Under the pieces are notes generated by a model. That model was not told where the DNA came from. It worked only from the letters and a program-made list of their open reading frames with translations, and made no database searches. A program made the translations under genes and the position numbers. DNA of 64,000 nt from Hamadaea flava (lineage in GTDB: Bacteria > Actinomycetota > Actinomycetes > Mycobacteriales > Micromonosporaceae): positions 8,618,001 through 8,682,000 of the forward strand of contig NZ_JAMZDZ010000001.1 of assembly GCF_024172085.1 (NCBI RefSeq). Reading direction: 5' to 3'. Below are positions 27,501-34,824 of the stretch, one piece after another (the stretch's first letter is position 1; each line of letters opens with the position of its first letter).

Positions 27501-30500
27501 ACACGACGAAGAGCTTCAGCGTCTCCGCCTGGGTCAAACTGGCCGGCAACACGATCGGGCAGACGGCGGTGTCCCAGGACGCGTCGGTGAACTCCGGCTT
27601 CAACTTGATGTACATGAGGGGCTCGAACCGCTGGTCGTTCACGAGGAACCTGACTGACACGACGAACTCGGGTTCGGCGACCGCACTGTCCACTGCCGCG
27701 CCCACGCTGAACACGTGGACGCATCTCGTCGGCGTCTACAACGCCGCGAACGGCCAGATGACGTTGTACGCCAACGGAACCGCGCAAGGAACCGCGACCG
27801 ACACCACGCCGATCGCCGCGAACGGACCGCTGGTCATCGGCCGGGAGCGCTACAACGGTGCGAACGACCTGCCGTTCAACGGCTCGATCGGCAACGTGCA
27901 GACCTACCAGCGAGCGCTGAGCGCTGCCGATGTGTCCAGCCTCTACGGCAACGGCCAGGCCGGTCGGCCGCTCGGCGACGTGAACAACACGACGACGTAC
28001 ACCTACGACCAGCGTGGCCTGAAACTGTCCGAGACCGATCCGCTGGGCAACACCGAGTACTACGAGTACGACGAGTCCGACAACCTCGTCGTCACCACCA
28101 GCGCCCCGGTCAACGCCGAGTCCAACGGCGGCACCCCCGTCTCCTCCCGACCGGTCACCACCACCGGCTTCGACACCTTCGGCGACGAGGTCGAACTCCA
28201 CGACCCCGACGGCAACACCACCGTCATCACCCGCGACGCCTCCGGCCGACCGGTCACCACCCGCCTCCCGGACTACACCCCACCCGGCGGCACAAAGATC
28301 ACCGCCACCGTGTCCAAGACCTACAACGGCTCGGGCAACATCGCCTCCACCACCGACCCGCTCGGCAAGGTCACGACCTACCTGTACGACCAGCAAGGCC
28401 GCCTGTCCAAGGCCACCGAGGCCAACGGGGCGGTCACGACCTACGCGTACGACCTCAACGACGACCTGCTGCGCACGGTCAATCCGCTCGGCGCAGCCAC
28501 CGAAGCCACCTACGACTATCTGGGGCGCAAGGTCACCGGGTCGGTCTTCGAACGTGCGACCTCCAGCACGATGACCACCTTGTACGCGTACAGCAGTGCC
28601 GGGTTCCTGCAGAAGGTGACGCAGCCGTCCGGGTCGTACAACACCTACACGACGAACTCGGCGGGTGACACGACGGCGGCGACCGACGCGGCCGGTAACG
28701 CCACCCAGTACCGGTATGACTATCTGGGGCGCCCGGTGGCGGTGATCGCACCGGACGGGTCGCGGCGTACCACGGTGTATGACGAGCCGGGCAACAACAT
28801 CACCGCCAAGGCGTACGACTCGACGGGTGCGTTGATCTCGAAGATCTCCGCGGCATACGACGGCAACGGCAACCAGGTGTCCACCACGGACGCGTTGGGG
28901 CACACGACATCGTTCACCTATGACGCGACGGGGATGGTGACCGGGGAGACTCAGCCGATCTCGGCGACGGCGTCGATCACCACCTCGTTCGGCTACGACC
29001 TGCAAGGGCATCGGACCCGGTACACCGACGGGCGCGGCAACAAGCACCTGTCGACCTACAACGCGTGGGGTTTGCCGGAGTCGCAGATCGAACCGGCGAC
29101 CACCGCCAACCCCGACGACCGCACCTGGACGATCTCCTACGACGCGGCCGGGCGGGCGGTCAAACAGACCCAGCCCGGTGGGGTGGTCGTGGTCAACGGC
29201 TACGACACGGTCGGCAACCTCACCTCGCAGACCGGTTCCGGTGCGGAGGCGGTCACCGCGGACCGGGCGTTCGGCTACGACCTGGCCGGCCAGCTGACCT
29301 CGATGAAGGCCGGCACCGGCACGGACACGTTCGCCTACAACGACCGTGGGCTGCTGACGACCGCTGCGGGTCCGTCGGGTGGGTCGTCGTTCGGCTACAC
29401 CCCCGACGGCCTGGTCGCCTCGCGTACGGATGCGGGCGGGACGAGCACGTATTCCTATGACACGGTGGATCGGCTGTCCGGGGTGACGGATGCGTCGACG
29501 GGGCAGACGGTCGCGTACACGTATGACGGGTTGTCGCGGGTCACGAAGGCGACCTACGCCACCGGCGACACTCGCAATTTCGGCTATGACAATGCCAGCC
29601 GGTTGACGTCGGACACGCTGAAGACCTCGGCGGGCACGGTGGTGGCGTCGATCGGCTACGGCTACGACCTGGACGGCCGGGAGACGTCGAAGACCACGAC
29701 CGGGTTCGCCGGGTCGGCGGCGCACACCTACGGCTATGACTGGGCCGGCCGGTTGACCTCGTGGAACAACGGCACCACCACGACCCCGTACGCCTACGAC
29801 AACGCCGGCAACCGTACCCAGCTGGGTGCCAAGGCGATGGTGTACGACGAACGCGATCAGCTGGTCGGGGACGGGTCGACCACCTACACCTACACGGCGC
29901 GGGGAACCCTGAAGTCCACCGTCGCCGGGTCCACGACGCAGAACCTGACCAGCGACGCGTACGGGCAGCAGGTCGCGATCGGCGGTGAGGCGTACACCTA
30001 CGACAGCCTCGGCCGTGTCCTGACCGCGGGGCCGACGACGCTGACCTATTCGGGTCTGGCCAACGATGTGGCCGGTGACGGGACGGCGACCTACAGCCGG
30101 GACGCCGATGGCGACGTCATGGGGGTCAAGCCGGGCAGCGGGACGGGGGTGTTCGCCTGGACCGATCAGCACACTGACTTGGTCGGGCAGTTCACCTCGA
30201 CCGGCAGCACGTTGTCGGGGTCGGTGACCTACGACCCGTTCGGCAACGTCACCGCCAACGTCGGCAAGGTCGGCAACCTGGGTTACCAGTCGGAGTGGAC
30301 CGACAACGTCGCCAACCGGGTCAACATGCACGCCCGCTGGTACAACCCGGCGACCGGGCAGTTCGACAACCGCGACACCGCCGACAACGACCCGGTCCCG
30401 GACTCGATCGACGCCAACCACTACCAGTACGGCGACGGCAACCCGCTCCAGACCACCGACTCCACCGGCCACTGGGGCTGGAACCCGTTCAAAGCCGCGA

Positions 30501-32197
30501 AGAAGGCCGTATCGAGCGTCGTCCACACGGTGACCAGCTACGCCTCGTCGGCCTTCAGCTACGCCTACTCCTACGCCTCGTCCTACGCCTCCTCGTACTG
30601 GCACGCCGCGACCAGCGTCGCCAAGAAGGTCGTCCACACCGTCAAGAAGGCGGCGCACACCGTCCGCAAGGCGGTCCACAAGGCGAAACGTGCGATCAAA
30701 CACACGGTTCACCGCGCGGTCCACTACGTCAAGAAGACCTACAAGAAGGCCGTCAACCGGGTCAAGAAGACCTATCACCGGGTGAAGCACTCGGTGGCCA
30801 AGACGATCAACCACGTCAAACACAAGGTGAAGAACACCTACCACCGGATCAAGCAGGCCGGTTCCCGGGTCGTCCACAAGGTCACCAAGACCGTCAAAGC
30901 CACCGTCAACAAGGTCAAGGACGCCTATCACGCAACCGCGAAATGGGTGAAGGAGCACAAGGACACCCTGATCCAGATCGGCGCGATCGTCGCCGGCGTG
31001 GCCGCCGGGCTGGCCTGCACGGCCGTGACCGCCGGAGTCGGTGCGGCTGCCTGTGCCATCGGCGCGGCCGCGCTGATCAACCTCGGCAAGGACGCCGCGC
31101 AAGGCAATGTCCACGGCTTCAAGGACGCCCTCGGCTCCTTGGGACAGGGCGCCCTCCAAGGCGGCATCGGCGTCGTCACGGGCGGTGTCGGCGGGATCGT
31201 CGCCGGCAAGGCCGCGGCCGCGATGGGCGGCTTCGCGACCAAGGTCGGCGGCCGGATGGTCAGCGAGTTCGCGGTCGGGGCGGTCAGCGACACCGCCTCC
31301 CAGGTGGTCACGACCGGGCGGGTGAACTGGTCCGGCGTCGCGATCTCCGGCGGCATCGGAGCGGTCACCGGCACGGTCGGTGGCCGGGGCGGCAAGAGCT
31401 GTCACAGCTTCCAGCCGAATACGCGGGTCGTGATGGCGGACGGGTCGACCCGGGAGATCAAGGACGTCAAGGTCGGCGACACGGTGCTCGCCACCGATCC
31501 CGCCACCGGTCAGACCAGTGCTAAGCCGGTCACGACACTGCACAAGAACACCGACAGCGATCTGGCCGACGTGACCGTACGCGACACGAAGACCGGCAAA
31601 ACGTCGACGGTGCACACGACACAGCACCACCCGTTCTGGAGCGTGACCGCGAAGGACTGGGTCGACGCGTCGGCCCTGAAGCCGCAAGACCGCCTACGGG
31701 ACGTCGCCGGGCGTACCACTCAGATCGTCGTGGCGGTCAAGACCTGGACCGGCTTGGCGGACATGCGCGACCTCACGGTCGCCGACGTCCACACCTACTA
31801 CGTCCTCGCCGGGGCCACGCCGGTCCTGGTCCACAACTGCAACGGTCCCGCGAACCCCGCGCCCGAGGCGCCGTCGATCTCGGCCGACAACCACCGCGGT
31901 CGTTACAATGCGAACCAGGCGCGCAACGGACTGGCGCGGTTGCCCAAGGACTGGGACGCCCACCACGCCGTTCCGCAGTACTACCGAGACCACCCCGAGT
32001 TCGAGGATTTCGACTTCGACGCGCCGAGCAACATCCGCGGCGTGCAGGGGTCCCGGGCCGGGCCCGGCAACAACGTTCATCAGCAGATCACGAACATGTG
32101 GGCGGACTTCCAACGAGCGGCGCCGAATGCCTCACGGTCGTCGATCGAGATGTACGCCGGACACATCGACAACCTATTCGGACAGCATTACTGGTAG
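21563..32197 (+). CDS. RHS-repeat polymorphic toxin with Hint domain and nuclease tip
   Basis: The protein has 3,544 residues; ATG 21563 follows GAGAGGAG. An N-terminal hydrophobic segment (residues 8-28) allows export. A DNRLRE-like region follows, then two related LamG-like modules (near 24.23-24.96 and 25.12-25.80 kb) and a third around 27.3-27.96 kb, set among long runs of YD repeats. The RHS core (ARWYNPATGQFDNRD) is near 30.33 kb. Next come a very basic His/Lys helical tract (30.49-30.95 kb), a Gly/Ala hydrophobic tract and a Hint domain (Cys3280 to His-Asn-Cys3426). The last 118 residues carry DWDAHHAVPQ (His3467, His3468), typical of HNH/endonuclease-VII-like toxins. The Hint domain should cut the tip free. 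The following gene is the expected immunity protein. Confidence 0.88.
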   Translation: MDGRRPRILIGFAMTLVMLLVTATPQPVTVFGPVDLKVSWLWSWLGAPSAFAGGRPIGPVQESGSAAGRGHYVGYAETKAAGGAGRAPDKTVAERLDGKTQRLTTPGVQGFAPGKSTRKADGSTAGSDLFANPDGSYTREVSQGTVNFQDGKGAWQKIDAQVTPAGDRLAQRANRLGLQFANRADDRNLVSASFDGLGFGYSLQGAAGVAARSGAYAVTYPGVLPGTDLVLESRESGVKESIVLRERGTRTEWVFPLRLNGLTPVVDAGGGVVLADAKGVVKGRIPPGLMHDSRFDGSTGEFTTSTAVAYSLVEADGGIGLKVSVDERWLNAPERVYPVTIDPTTELTSDGDTYVYYGNDIDHSAEDDFAIGTWDAGVHRGKGLLTFTNYSSAFAGLRITSASVKLFLTWQGNCSARPFTVHPITQSWDFSTVRYGGVNYTGPAFGSQIGTLSPTNYAEACANTGSDRTIGSWVTVPLDKATLDGWLNGTVSNYGLGLNASQTATTDFKRFTSRNGPAGAVCDGHTCAPYLSVTYTPNVAPQIDSQYPPRDYQATSLTPELLAKGHDPDVWPKPAVQYNYKVNDSTGALVATSGWTSSSSWTVPDGKLQWSKTYYWWVVSYDGWATSPDPLNVAYYYPLSTPPPQPLVTSGLSQDGGGRGFEPAAGNYTTEAMDAQVATVGPALAIQRSYNSRDPRTGLAFGAGWSTMVDANVTERMASSSGKTAVITYPTGTEVAFGRNADGSFNPPPGRYSVFTTVTGGYSLVDKDGTTYLFTRQVAGTVGTDAVYAITSIRDAAGRTLTFAYNASGLVETITSASGRALHLTWSTPAGASKAHVATVYTDPATAGDASTVATWVYAYSGDQLTKVCPPTDATHCTVYEYGTGSQYPTALLDAGPHSYWRLAEPAGTVKANSDVLDNGGTDAATYSNVQLGQPGPLPGSAATAASFNGTSSYVEVPGKLVSAASYQSVSMWFKTTTPDSVLFSYQKDPITGGTTAGNYTPGIYIGSSGKLRAAFWTNNVNAGIVSANPVTDGAWHHLVLAAAGNTQTLYLDGQVVGTRTGLITLVDAYSTTHEYVGAGFLGGAWPDQSHFSATDNTGYADYFTGSISDVALFDRTLTAADVASLRGASAAAAHPLTKIVRPSGATAAQITYDPVSGIVTQVIDEHNGTWKISPSAVAGSSQVYAASVLSGGPADYLRMNESGVTEAVNEVNGGIGTYNTVTLGSPGPFTDATAAAFDGTTSYLSLPTADIPTTGPNSVSMWFKMPSGSTAGGVLYAYQGMPLNDLTGSWWTPALYVGTDGKLRGGLWTGAATTRITTATSVADGKWHHVALAAGVNTQTMYLDGVAVGTLNTTIVTTGAAYAYVGAGRWEGNWPAHSAASVGYFPGSIGEFAFYKSQLTAAQVADQVAASKNASADAVGAALAKKIVVTDPANATTTYLYDVNNGNRQVAEIWTDGTQQRQTAYGYKDGYLRTVTDPNGNVTTSEYDARGNTISEQTCQDRSAGKCSTVYYTYYLNATSPGDLRNDQITEIRDGRSASATDNTYLTKFEYDALGNKIKTTDALGRVASTQYTDGTTVAAANGGFAPAGLPWRVTSPGGQIQTTTYFGNGDVAQVTDPAGLITKLGYDGLGRVVTKTEVSDGYPAGLVTKVVYDKLGRIAQQTDPATTNRVTGAVHTPVTTTVYNFDGQITQQTVSDATGGDAARTLKNTYDSLGHVATATDSDGDLTSFGYDQYGNLTREVDETGSETRYAYDANGHLLTTTLIGYTGDPNNPITARDLVTESRAYDPAGRLASITDAMGFVTAFTYTDNNLEVAVIKKNADGSQTYVAEQNEYDAAGNVIRELSNNNVTDTRYTVDAVGRVTGETLDPNGVARKTSYTYNNDDLVTAKYFSDNSGYASAVGSTYDSAGRVTSDWARTLGAGKPDGWWRLNPASGTEVVDNSGGDNTATATSGVTWSGGAGVFNGTTGWVTAAKPALDTTKSFSVSAWVKLAGNTIGQTAVSQDASVNSGFNLMYMRGSNRWSFTRNLTDTTNSGSATALSTAAPTLNTWTHLVGVYNAANGQMTLYANGTAQGTATDTTPIAANGPLVIGRERYNGANDLPFNGSIGNVQTYQRALSAADVSSLYGNGQAGRPLGDVNNTTTYTYDQRGLKLSETDPLGNTEYYEYDESDNLVVTTSAPVNAESNGGTPVSSRPVTTTGFDTFGDEVELHDPDGNTTVITRDASGRPVTTRLPDYTPPGGTKITATVSKTYNGSGNIASTTDPLGKVTTYLYDQQGRLSKATEANGAVTTYAYDLNDDLLRTVNPLGAATEATYDYLGRKVTGSVFERATSSTMTTLYAYSSAGFLQKVTQPSGSYNTYTTNSAGDTTAATDAAGNATQYRYDYLGRPVAVIAPDGSRRTTVYDEPGNNITAKAYDSTGALISKISAAYDGNGNQVSTTDALGHTTSFTYDATGMVTGETQPISATASITTSFGYDLQGHRTRYTDGRGNKHLSTYNAWGLPESQIEPATTANPDDRTWTISYDAAGRAVKQTQPGGVVVVNGYDTVGNLTSQTGSGAEAVTADRAFGYDLAGQLTSMKAGTGTDTFAYNDRGLLTTAAGPSGGSSFGYTPDGLVASRTDAGGTSTYSYDTVDRLSGVTDASTGQTVAYTYDGLSRVTKATYATGDTRNFGYDNASRLTSDTLKTSAGTVVASIGYGYDLDGRETSKTTTGFAGSAAHTYGYDWAGRLTSWNNGTTTTPYAYDNAGNRTQLGAKAMVYDERDQLVGDGSTTYTYTARGTLKSTVAGSTTQNLTSDAYGQQVAIGGEAYTYDSLGRVLTAGPTTLTYSGLANDVAGDGTATYSRDADGDVMGVKPGSGTGVFAWTDQHTDLVGQFTSTGSTLSGSVTYDPFGNVTANVGKVGNLGYQSEWTDNVANRVNMHARWYNPATGQFDNRDTADNDPVPDSIDANHYQYGDGNPLQTTDSTGHWGWNPFKAAKKAVSSVVHTVTSYASSAFSYAYSYASSYASSYWHAATSVAKKVVHTVKKAAHTVRKAVHKAKRAIKHTVHRAVHYVKKTYKKAVNRVKKTYHRVKHSVAKTINHVKHKVKNTYHRIKQAGSRVVHKVTKTVKATVNKVKDAYHATAKWVKEHKDTLIQIGAIVAGVAAGLACTAVTAGVGAAACAIGAAALINLGKDAAQGNVHGFKDALGSLGQGALQGGIGVVTGGVGGIVAGKAAAAMGGFATKVGGRMVSEFAVGAVSDTASQVVTTGRVNWSGVAISGGIGAVTGTVGGRGGKSCHSFQPNTRVVMADGSTREIKDVKVGDTVLATDPATGQTSAKPVTTLHKNTDSDLADVTVRDTKTGKTSTVHTTQHHPFWSVTAKDWVDASALKPQDRLRDVAGRTTQIVVAVKTWTGLADMRDLTVADVHTYYVLAGATPVLVHNCNGPANPAPEAPSISADNHRGRYNANQARNGLARLPKDWDAHHAVPQYYRDHPEFEDFDFDAPSNIRGVQGSRAGPGNNVHQQITNMWADFQRAAPNASRSSIEMYAGHIDNLFGQHYW

Positions 32198-32206
32198 GGG
32201 GACCAG

Positions 32207-32734
32207 GTGACCGGTGTGGCCGACTGGAAGGCTGCCCTCAGAACTCACCTCGATCAGCTGGCGGTGGTGTTCGAACAGCGCTTCGGCTACCCGTTCGACG
32301 AGGAGTCCAACTTCGTCAGTGACGCCGATCAGGAATTGCCGACCGGCGGGGACGCGACCGCGTTCCCGCCGGCTCTGGCCGACTTCTACGCGGAGGTCGG
32401 CGAGGTGTCGCTGCCGGACGTCAACAACGGCTACTTCATCCATCCGGCGGACCGGCTTCCAGTCGCTGCCGACTGGGGCCTTCCCACTCGGGTCGATGTC
32501 GGGTCGATCGGCGAGGTCGCGACGTTCGGATCGGACGGCGGGGGCGGGTTCTTCTGTCTGGCCCGGCACCGTGGCGTGATCTTCCACCTGCCGCCGGGCC
32601 GGGTGGATGACGGTGTCTACACCGGCGGGCTGGGCGACCCGCGGTTGATCGCCGACGACTTCGAAGGCTTCCTTGCGCGGATTCTGGTCGTCATCGGAGA
32701 GTTCGTCGCGTCCGGGGCCACGGTCGAGCTGTAG
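32207..32734 (+). CDS. SUKH-like (SMI1/KNR4) immunity protein
   Basis: GTG 32207 lies 9 bp after the toxin stop, and the product has 175 residues. The layout resembles the SUKH superfamily: an N-terminal helix (ALRTHLDQLAVVFEQRFGY), then FPPALADFYAEVGEVSLPD, the usual polar loop, a strand with GFFCLARHRGVIFHL and a C-terminal helix (DDFEGFLARILVVIGEFV). SUKH proteins are the commonest immunity family for nuclease tips of polymorphic toxins. Position directly behind the toxin tip is the strongest support. It is expected to bind and block the HH-nuclease domain in the producer's cytoplasm. Confidence 0.7.
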   Translation: MTGVADWKAALRTHLDQLAVVFEQRFGYPFDEESNFVSDADQELPTGGDATAFPPALADFYAEVGEVSLPDVNNGYFIHPADRLPVAADWGLPTRVDVGSIGEVATFGSDGGGGFFCLARHRGVIFHLPPGRVDDGVYTGGLGDPRLIADDFEGFLARILVVIGEFVASGATVEL

Positions 32735-32822
32735 ACCCCGCCGTGCCCGCTGAGTCGACGGGCGGGGAGAAAGTCGGCCGGAGACTGAACCGGAGGACGC
32801 CGCCGGCGCAACAGAGAAAGTG

Positions 32823-33374
32823 ATGGACGACGACGAGCTGATCACAGCGATGGCGCGCGGCGACGATGTGGCGCTGCGGCAGTTGTTCGCGCGGCACGCG
32901 CCGTGGCTGGCCGCCCGGCTGCGTGCCGTGCTGCCGGCCGCCGACGTCGAGGACGTCCTCCAGGAGACGTTCCTGGCGGTGTGGCGTGGCGCCGGTGCCT
33001 ATCGGGGCGACGGTGTCGGCGGCTGGATCTGGGGGATCGGCCGCCGCCAGGCCGCATTGTGGCTTCGGAGGCGGGGCCGAGCCGACACGCTGCCGATCGA
33101 TGCGCTGCCCGATGACGTCGCACCTGCCGACGATCCGGCGGAGTCGGCGGTGACCAAGGCACAGCTGATCGACGTCCTGGACGCCCTCGGCCCAGCCGGG
33201 AGCCCGCACCGTGAGACGTGGCGGCTGATGTATGTCGAGGACCGCAGCGTGGCCGAGGTCGCCGAGCTCACCGGCGTGCCGGCCGGCACGGTGAAAAGCC
33301 GTGCGCATCAAGCCCGGCGGATGATCCGGGCCGCGATGCGGCGCGAAGGACCGTTGCCCGAGGGAGGGCTGTGA
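32823..33374 (+). CDS. ECF-type RNA polymerase sigma factor
   Basis: This 183-residue protein has sigma region 2 (RQLFARHAPWLAARLRAVL, then VEDVLQETFLAVWRGAGAY) and region 4 (WRLMYVEDRSVAEVAELTGV with PAGTVKSRAHQARRMIR) joined by a short linker, as in group 4 (ECF) factors. A GTG lies directly before the ATG at 32823 and either could be used. It is the first of five overlapping genes, with a membrane protein next (1-bp overlap) and an ABC transporter after that. It probably autoregulates the operon in response to an envelope or export signal. Confidence 0.88.
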   Translation: MDDDELITAMARGDDVALRQLFARHAPWLAARLRAVLPAADVEDVLQETFLAVWRGAGAYRGDGVGGWIWGIGRRQAALWLRRRGRADTLPIDALPDDVAPADDPAESAVTKAQLIDVLDALGPAGSPHRETWRLMYVEDRSVAEVAELTGVPAGTVKSRAHQARRMIRAAMRREGPLPEGGL

Positions 33375-34081
33375 TGAACACACCGAACCCGCCTGGCCGG
33401 GTGGACGACGTCGATCTCGATCGGGTCTGGATCTCGGTCGCCGGGGAGGTCTGGCGTCGCCGCCGTGGACGTGCCGAACTCGGGCTGGCGAAACTGCTGC
33501 GCTCGCCGGGTCTGGCTCGGGCGCTGCTGGCCACGCCGTCGCTGCTGCCCGGGTGGCTCATCGCCACGGCGATCGTGCTGGCCGTCGGGGCGTTCGCCGC
33601 CCGCGAGACCGGTACGCCGTACGTGGCGTTGTGCGCGCCCGCTGTCGCGGCTGCCGGGATCGCGTACACATATGGTCCGGGAGCCGATCCCGCGTGGGAG
33701 CTGATCCGGACCGTGGCCGTCAGCGACCGGATGATCCTGCTGGCGCGGGCGTCGGCGGTGTTCGGTGTCAACGCGGTCCTGGGGCTGGCGGCTTCGGTCG
33801 CTTCCGGCGCGGCCGCCGTGGTGACCTTCGGCTGGCTGTTGCCGATGACGGCGGTGTGCGCCGTGGCTCTGGCCACGGCGACGCTGGCCCGCTCGGCCGC
33901 CGTGGGGCTGGCGGCCGGGATGACCGGATGGTTCGTCACCGTCGCGGCACAGCGGATGAGCAGCGGCCGGATCGCGGCGGCGGTCACCGAGTCCGCGCTG
34001 ACTGTTCCCTATCTGATCGTGGTGGTCGGCTGCGTCGCGGCGATCGGCTACGCGACCCGTGCACAGGGGAGAGTGGGATGA
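33374..34081 (+). CDS. membrane protein, candidate anti-sigma or ABC subunit
   Basis: The start overlaps the sigma stop by one base (TGATG), and the protein has 235 residues. The first 60 are cytoplasmic and charged (DDVDLDRVWISVAGEVWRRR). Six hydrophobic helices follow (for example LPGWLIATAIVLAVGAFAA and AVLGLAASVASGAAAVV). The position behind an ECF factor and the cytoplasmic front suggest an anti-sigma role, but no zinc HxxxCxxC motif is present. It could instead be a membrane subunit of the ABC transporter encoded next. Confidence 0.65.
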   Translation: MNTPNPPGRVDDVDLDRVWISVAGEVWRRRRGRAELGLAKLLRSPGLARALLATPSLLPGWLIATAIVLAVGAFAARETGTPYVALCAPAVAAAGIAYTYGPGADPAWELIRTVAVSDRMILLARASAVFGVNAVLGLAASVASGAAAVVTFGWLLPMTAVCAVALATATLARSAAVGLAAGMTGWFVTVAAQRMSSGRIAAAVTESALTVPYLIVVVGCVAAIGYATRAQGRVG

Positions 34082-34824
34082 ACGTCGAAGCGACCGAGCT
34101 GACGCGGCGGCTGGGCCGCACGCAAGCCGTCAGCGGCGTCACCTTGTCGGTCGGCCCAGGGGTGTACGGGCTGCTCGGCCCGAACGGCGCGGGCAAGACC
34201 TCGCTGCTGCGGATGCTGGCCACCGCATTGCCGCCGTCCTCCGGTGTTTTGCGCCTGCTCGACAGCGATCCGGCCGACCACCGCCAACGCCGCTACATCC
34301 GTCAGCGGCTGGGGTATCTGCCGCAGCACCTCGGCTATTACCCGCGGTTCACCGTCGCCGACTTCGTCGAGTACTTCGCGCTGCTCAAGGAGATACCTCC
34401 CACGAGGGTGCCGCGTGCCGTGGCCGCCGCCGTCGAGCGGGTCGGCCTGGGGGATCGGGCTAAAGCGCGACTGCGAACGTTGTCCGGCGGGATGCTGCGC
34501 CGTGTCGGTGTCGCGCAAGCCATCGTCAACGATCCGCAGCTGCTGCTGCTCGACGAGCCCACCGCAGGTCTTGATCCCGAGCAGCGGGTGGCGTTCCGGG
34601 CGCTCCTGCGGGACCTGGGCCAGACCGCGACCGTGGTCGTCAGCACCCATCTGGTCGAAGACGTCGGCGCAGCGTGTTCGCAGGTCGGGCTCATGGATCA
34701 GGGGAAGATCGTCTTCTCGGGGACGCCGGAGGAGCTGATCCGCCGGGGCGATGGTGACGGCGCCGTCGGTGACGCCCCGCTGGAGCGTGGATACACCACC
34801 GTTCTGTCGCAGGCCCGGTCATGA
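34078..34824 (+). CDS. ABC transporter ATP-binding protein
   Basis: ATG 34078 overlaps the previous stop (ATGA), and the product has 248 residues. All nucleotide-binding motifs are present: Walker A (GPNGAGKT), Q-loop (LGYLPQHLGYYP), signature (LSGGMLRRVGVAQ), Walker B (LLLLDEPTAGLD) and the H-loop (VVSTHLVEDV). The YYPRFTVADFVEYFALLKE segment is typical of ABC-2 type exporters. It should pair with the permease that begins 4 bp before its end. The substrate is unknown. Confidence 0.9.
   Translation: MNVEATELTRRLGRTQAVSGVTLSVGPGVYGLLGPNGAGKTSLLRMLATALPPSSGVLRLLDSDPADHRQRRYIRQRLGYLPQHLGYYPRFTVADFVEYFALLKEIPPTRVPRAVAAAVERVGLGDRAKARLRTLSGGMLRRVGVAQAIVNDPQLLLLDEPTAGLDPEQRVAFRALLRDLGQTATVVVSTHLVEDVGAACSQVGLMDQGKIVFSGTPEELIRRGDGDGAVGDAPLERGYTTVLSQARS

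Noticed and set aside
26351-31687. Antisense open frame of 1,778 codons opposite the RHS gene
   Set aside because: The sense strand encodes continuous YD repeats and the RHS core; the antisense translation has no domain and no start context.
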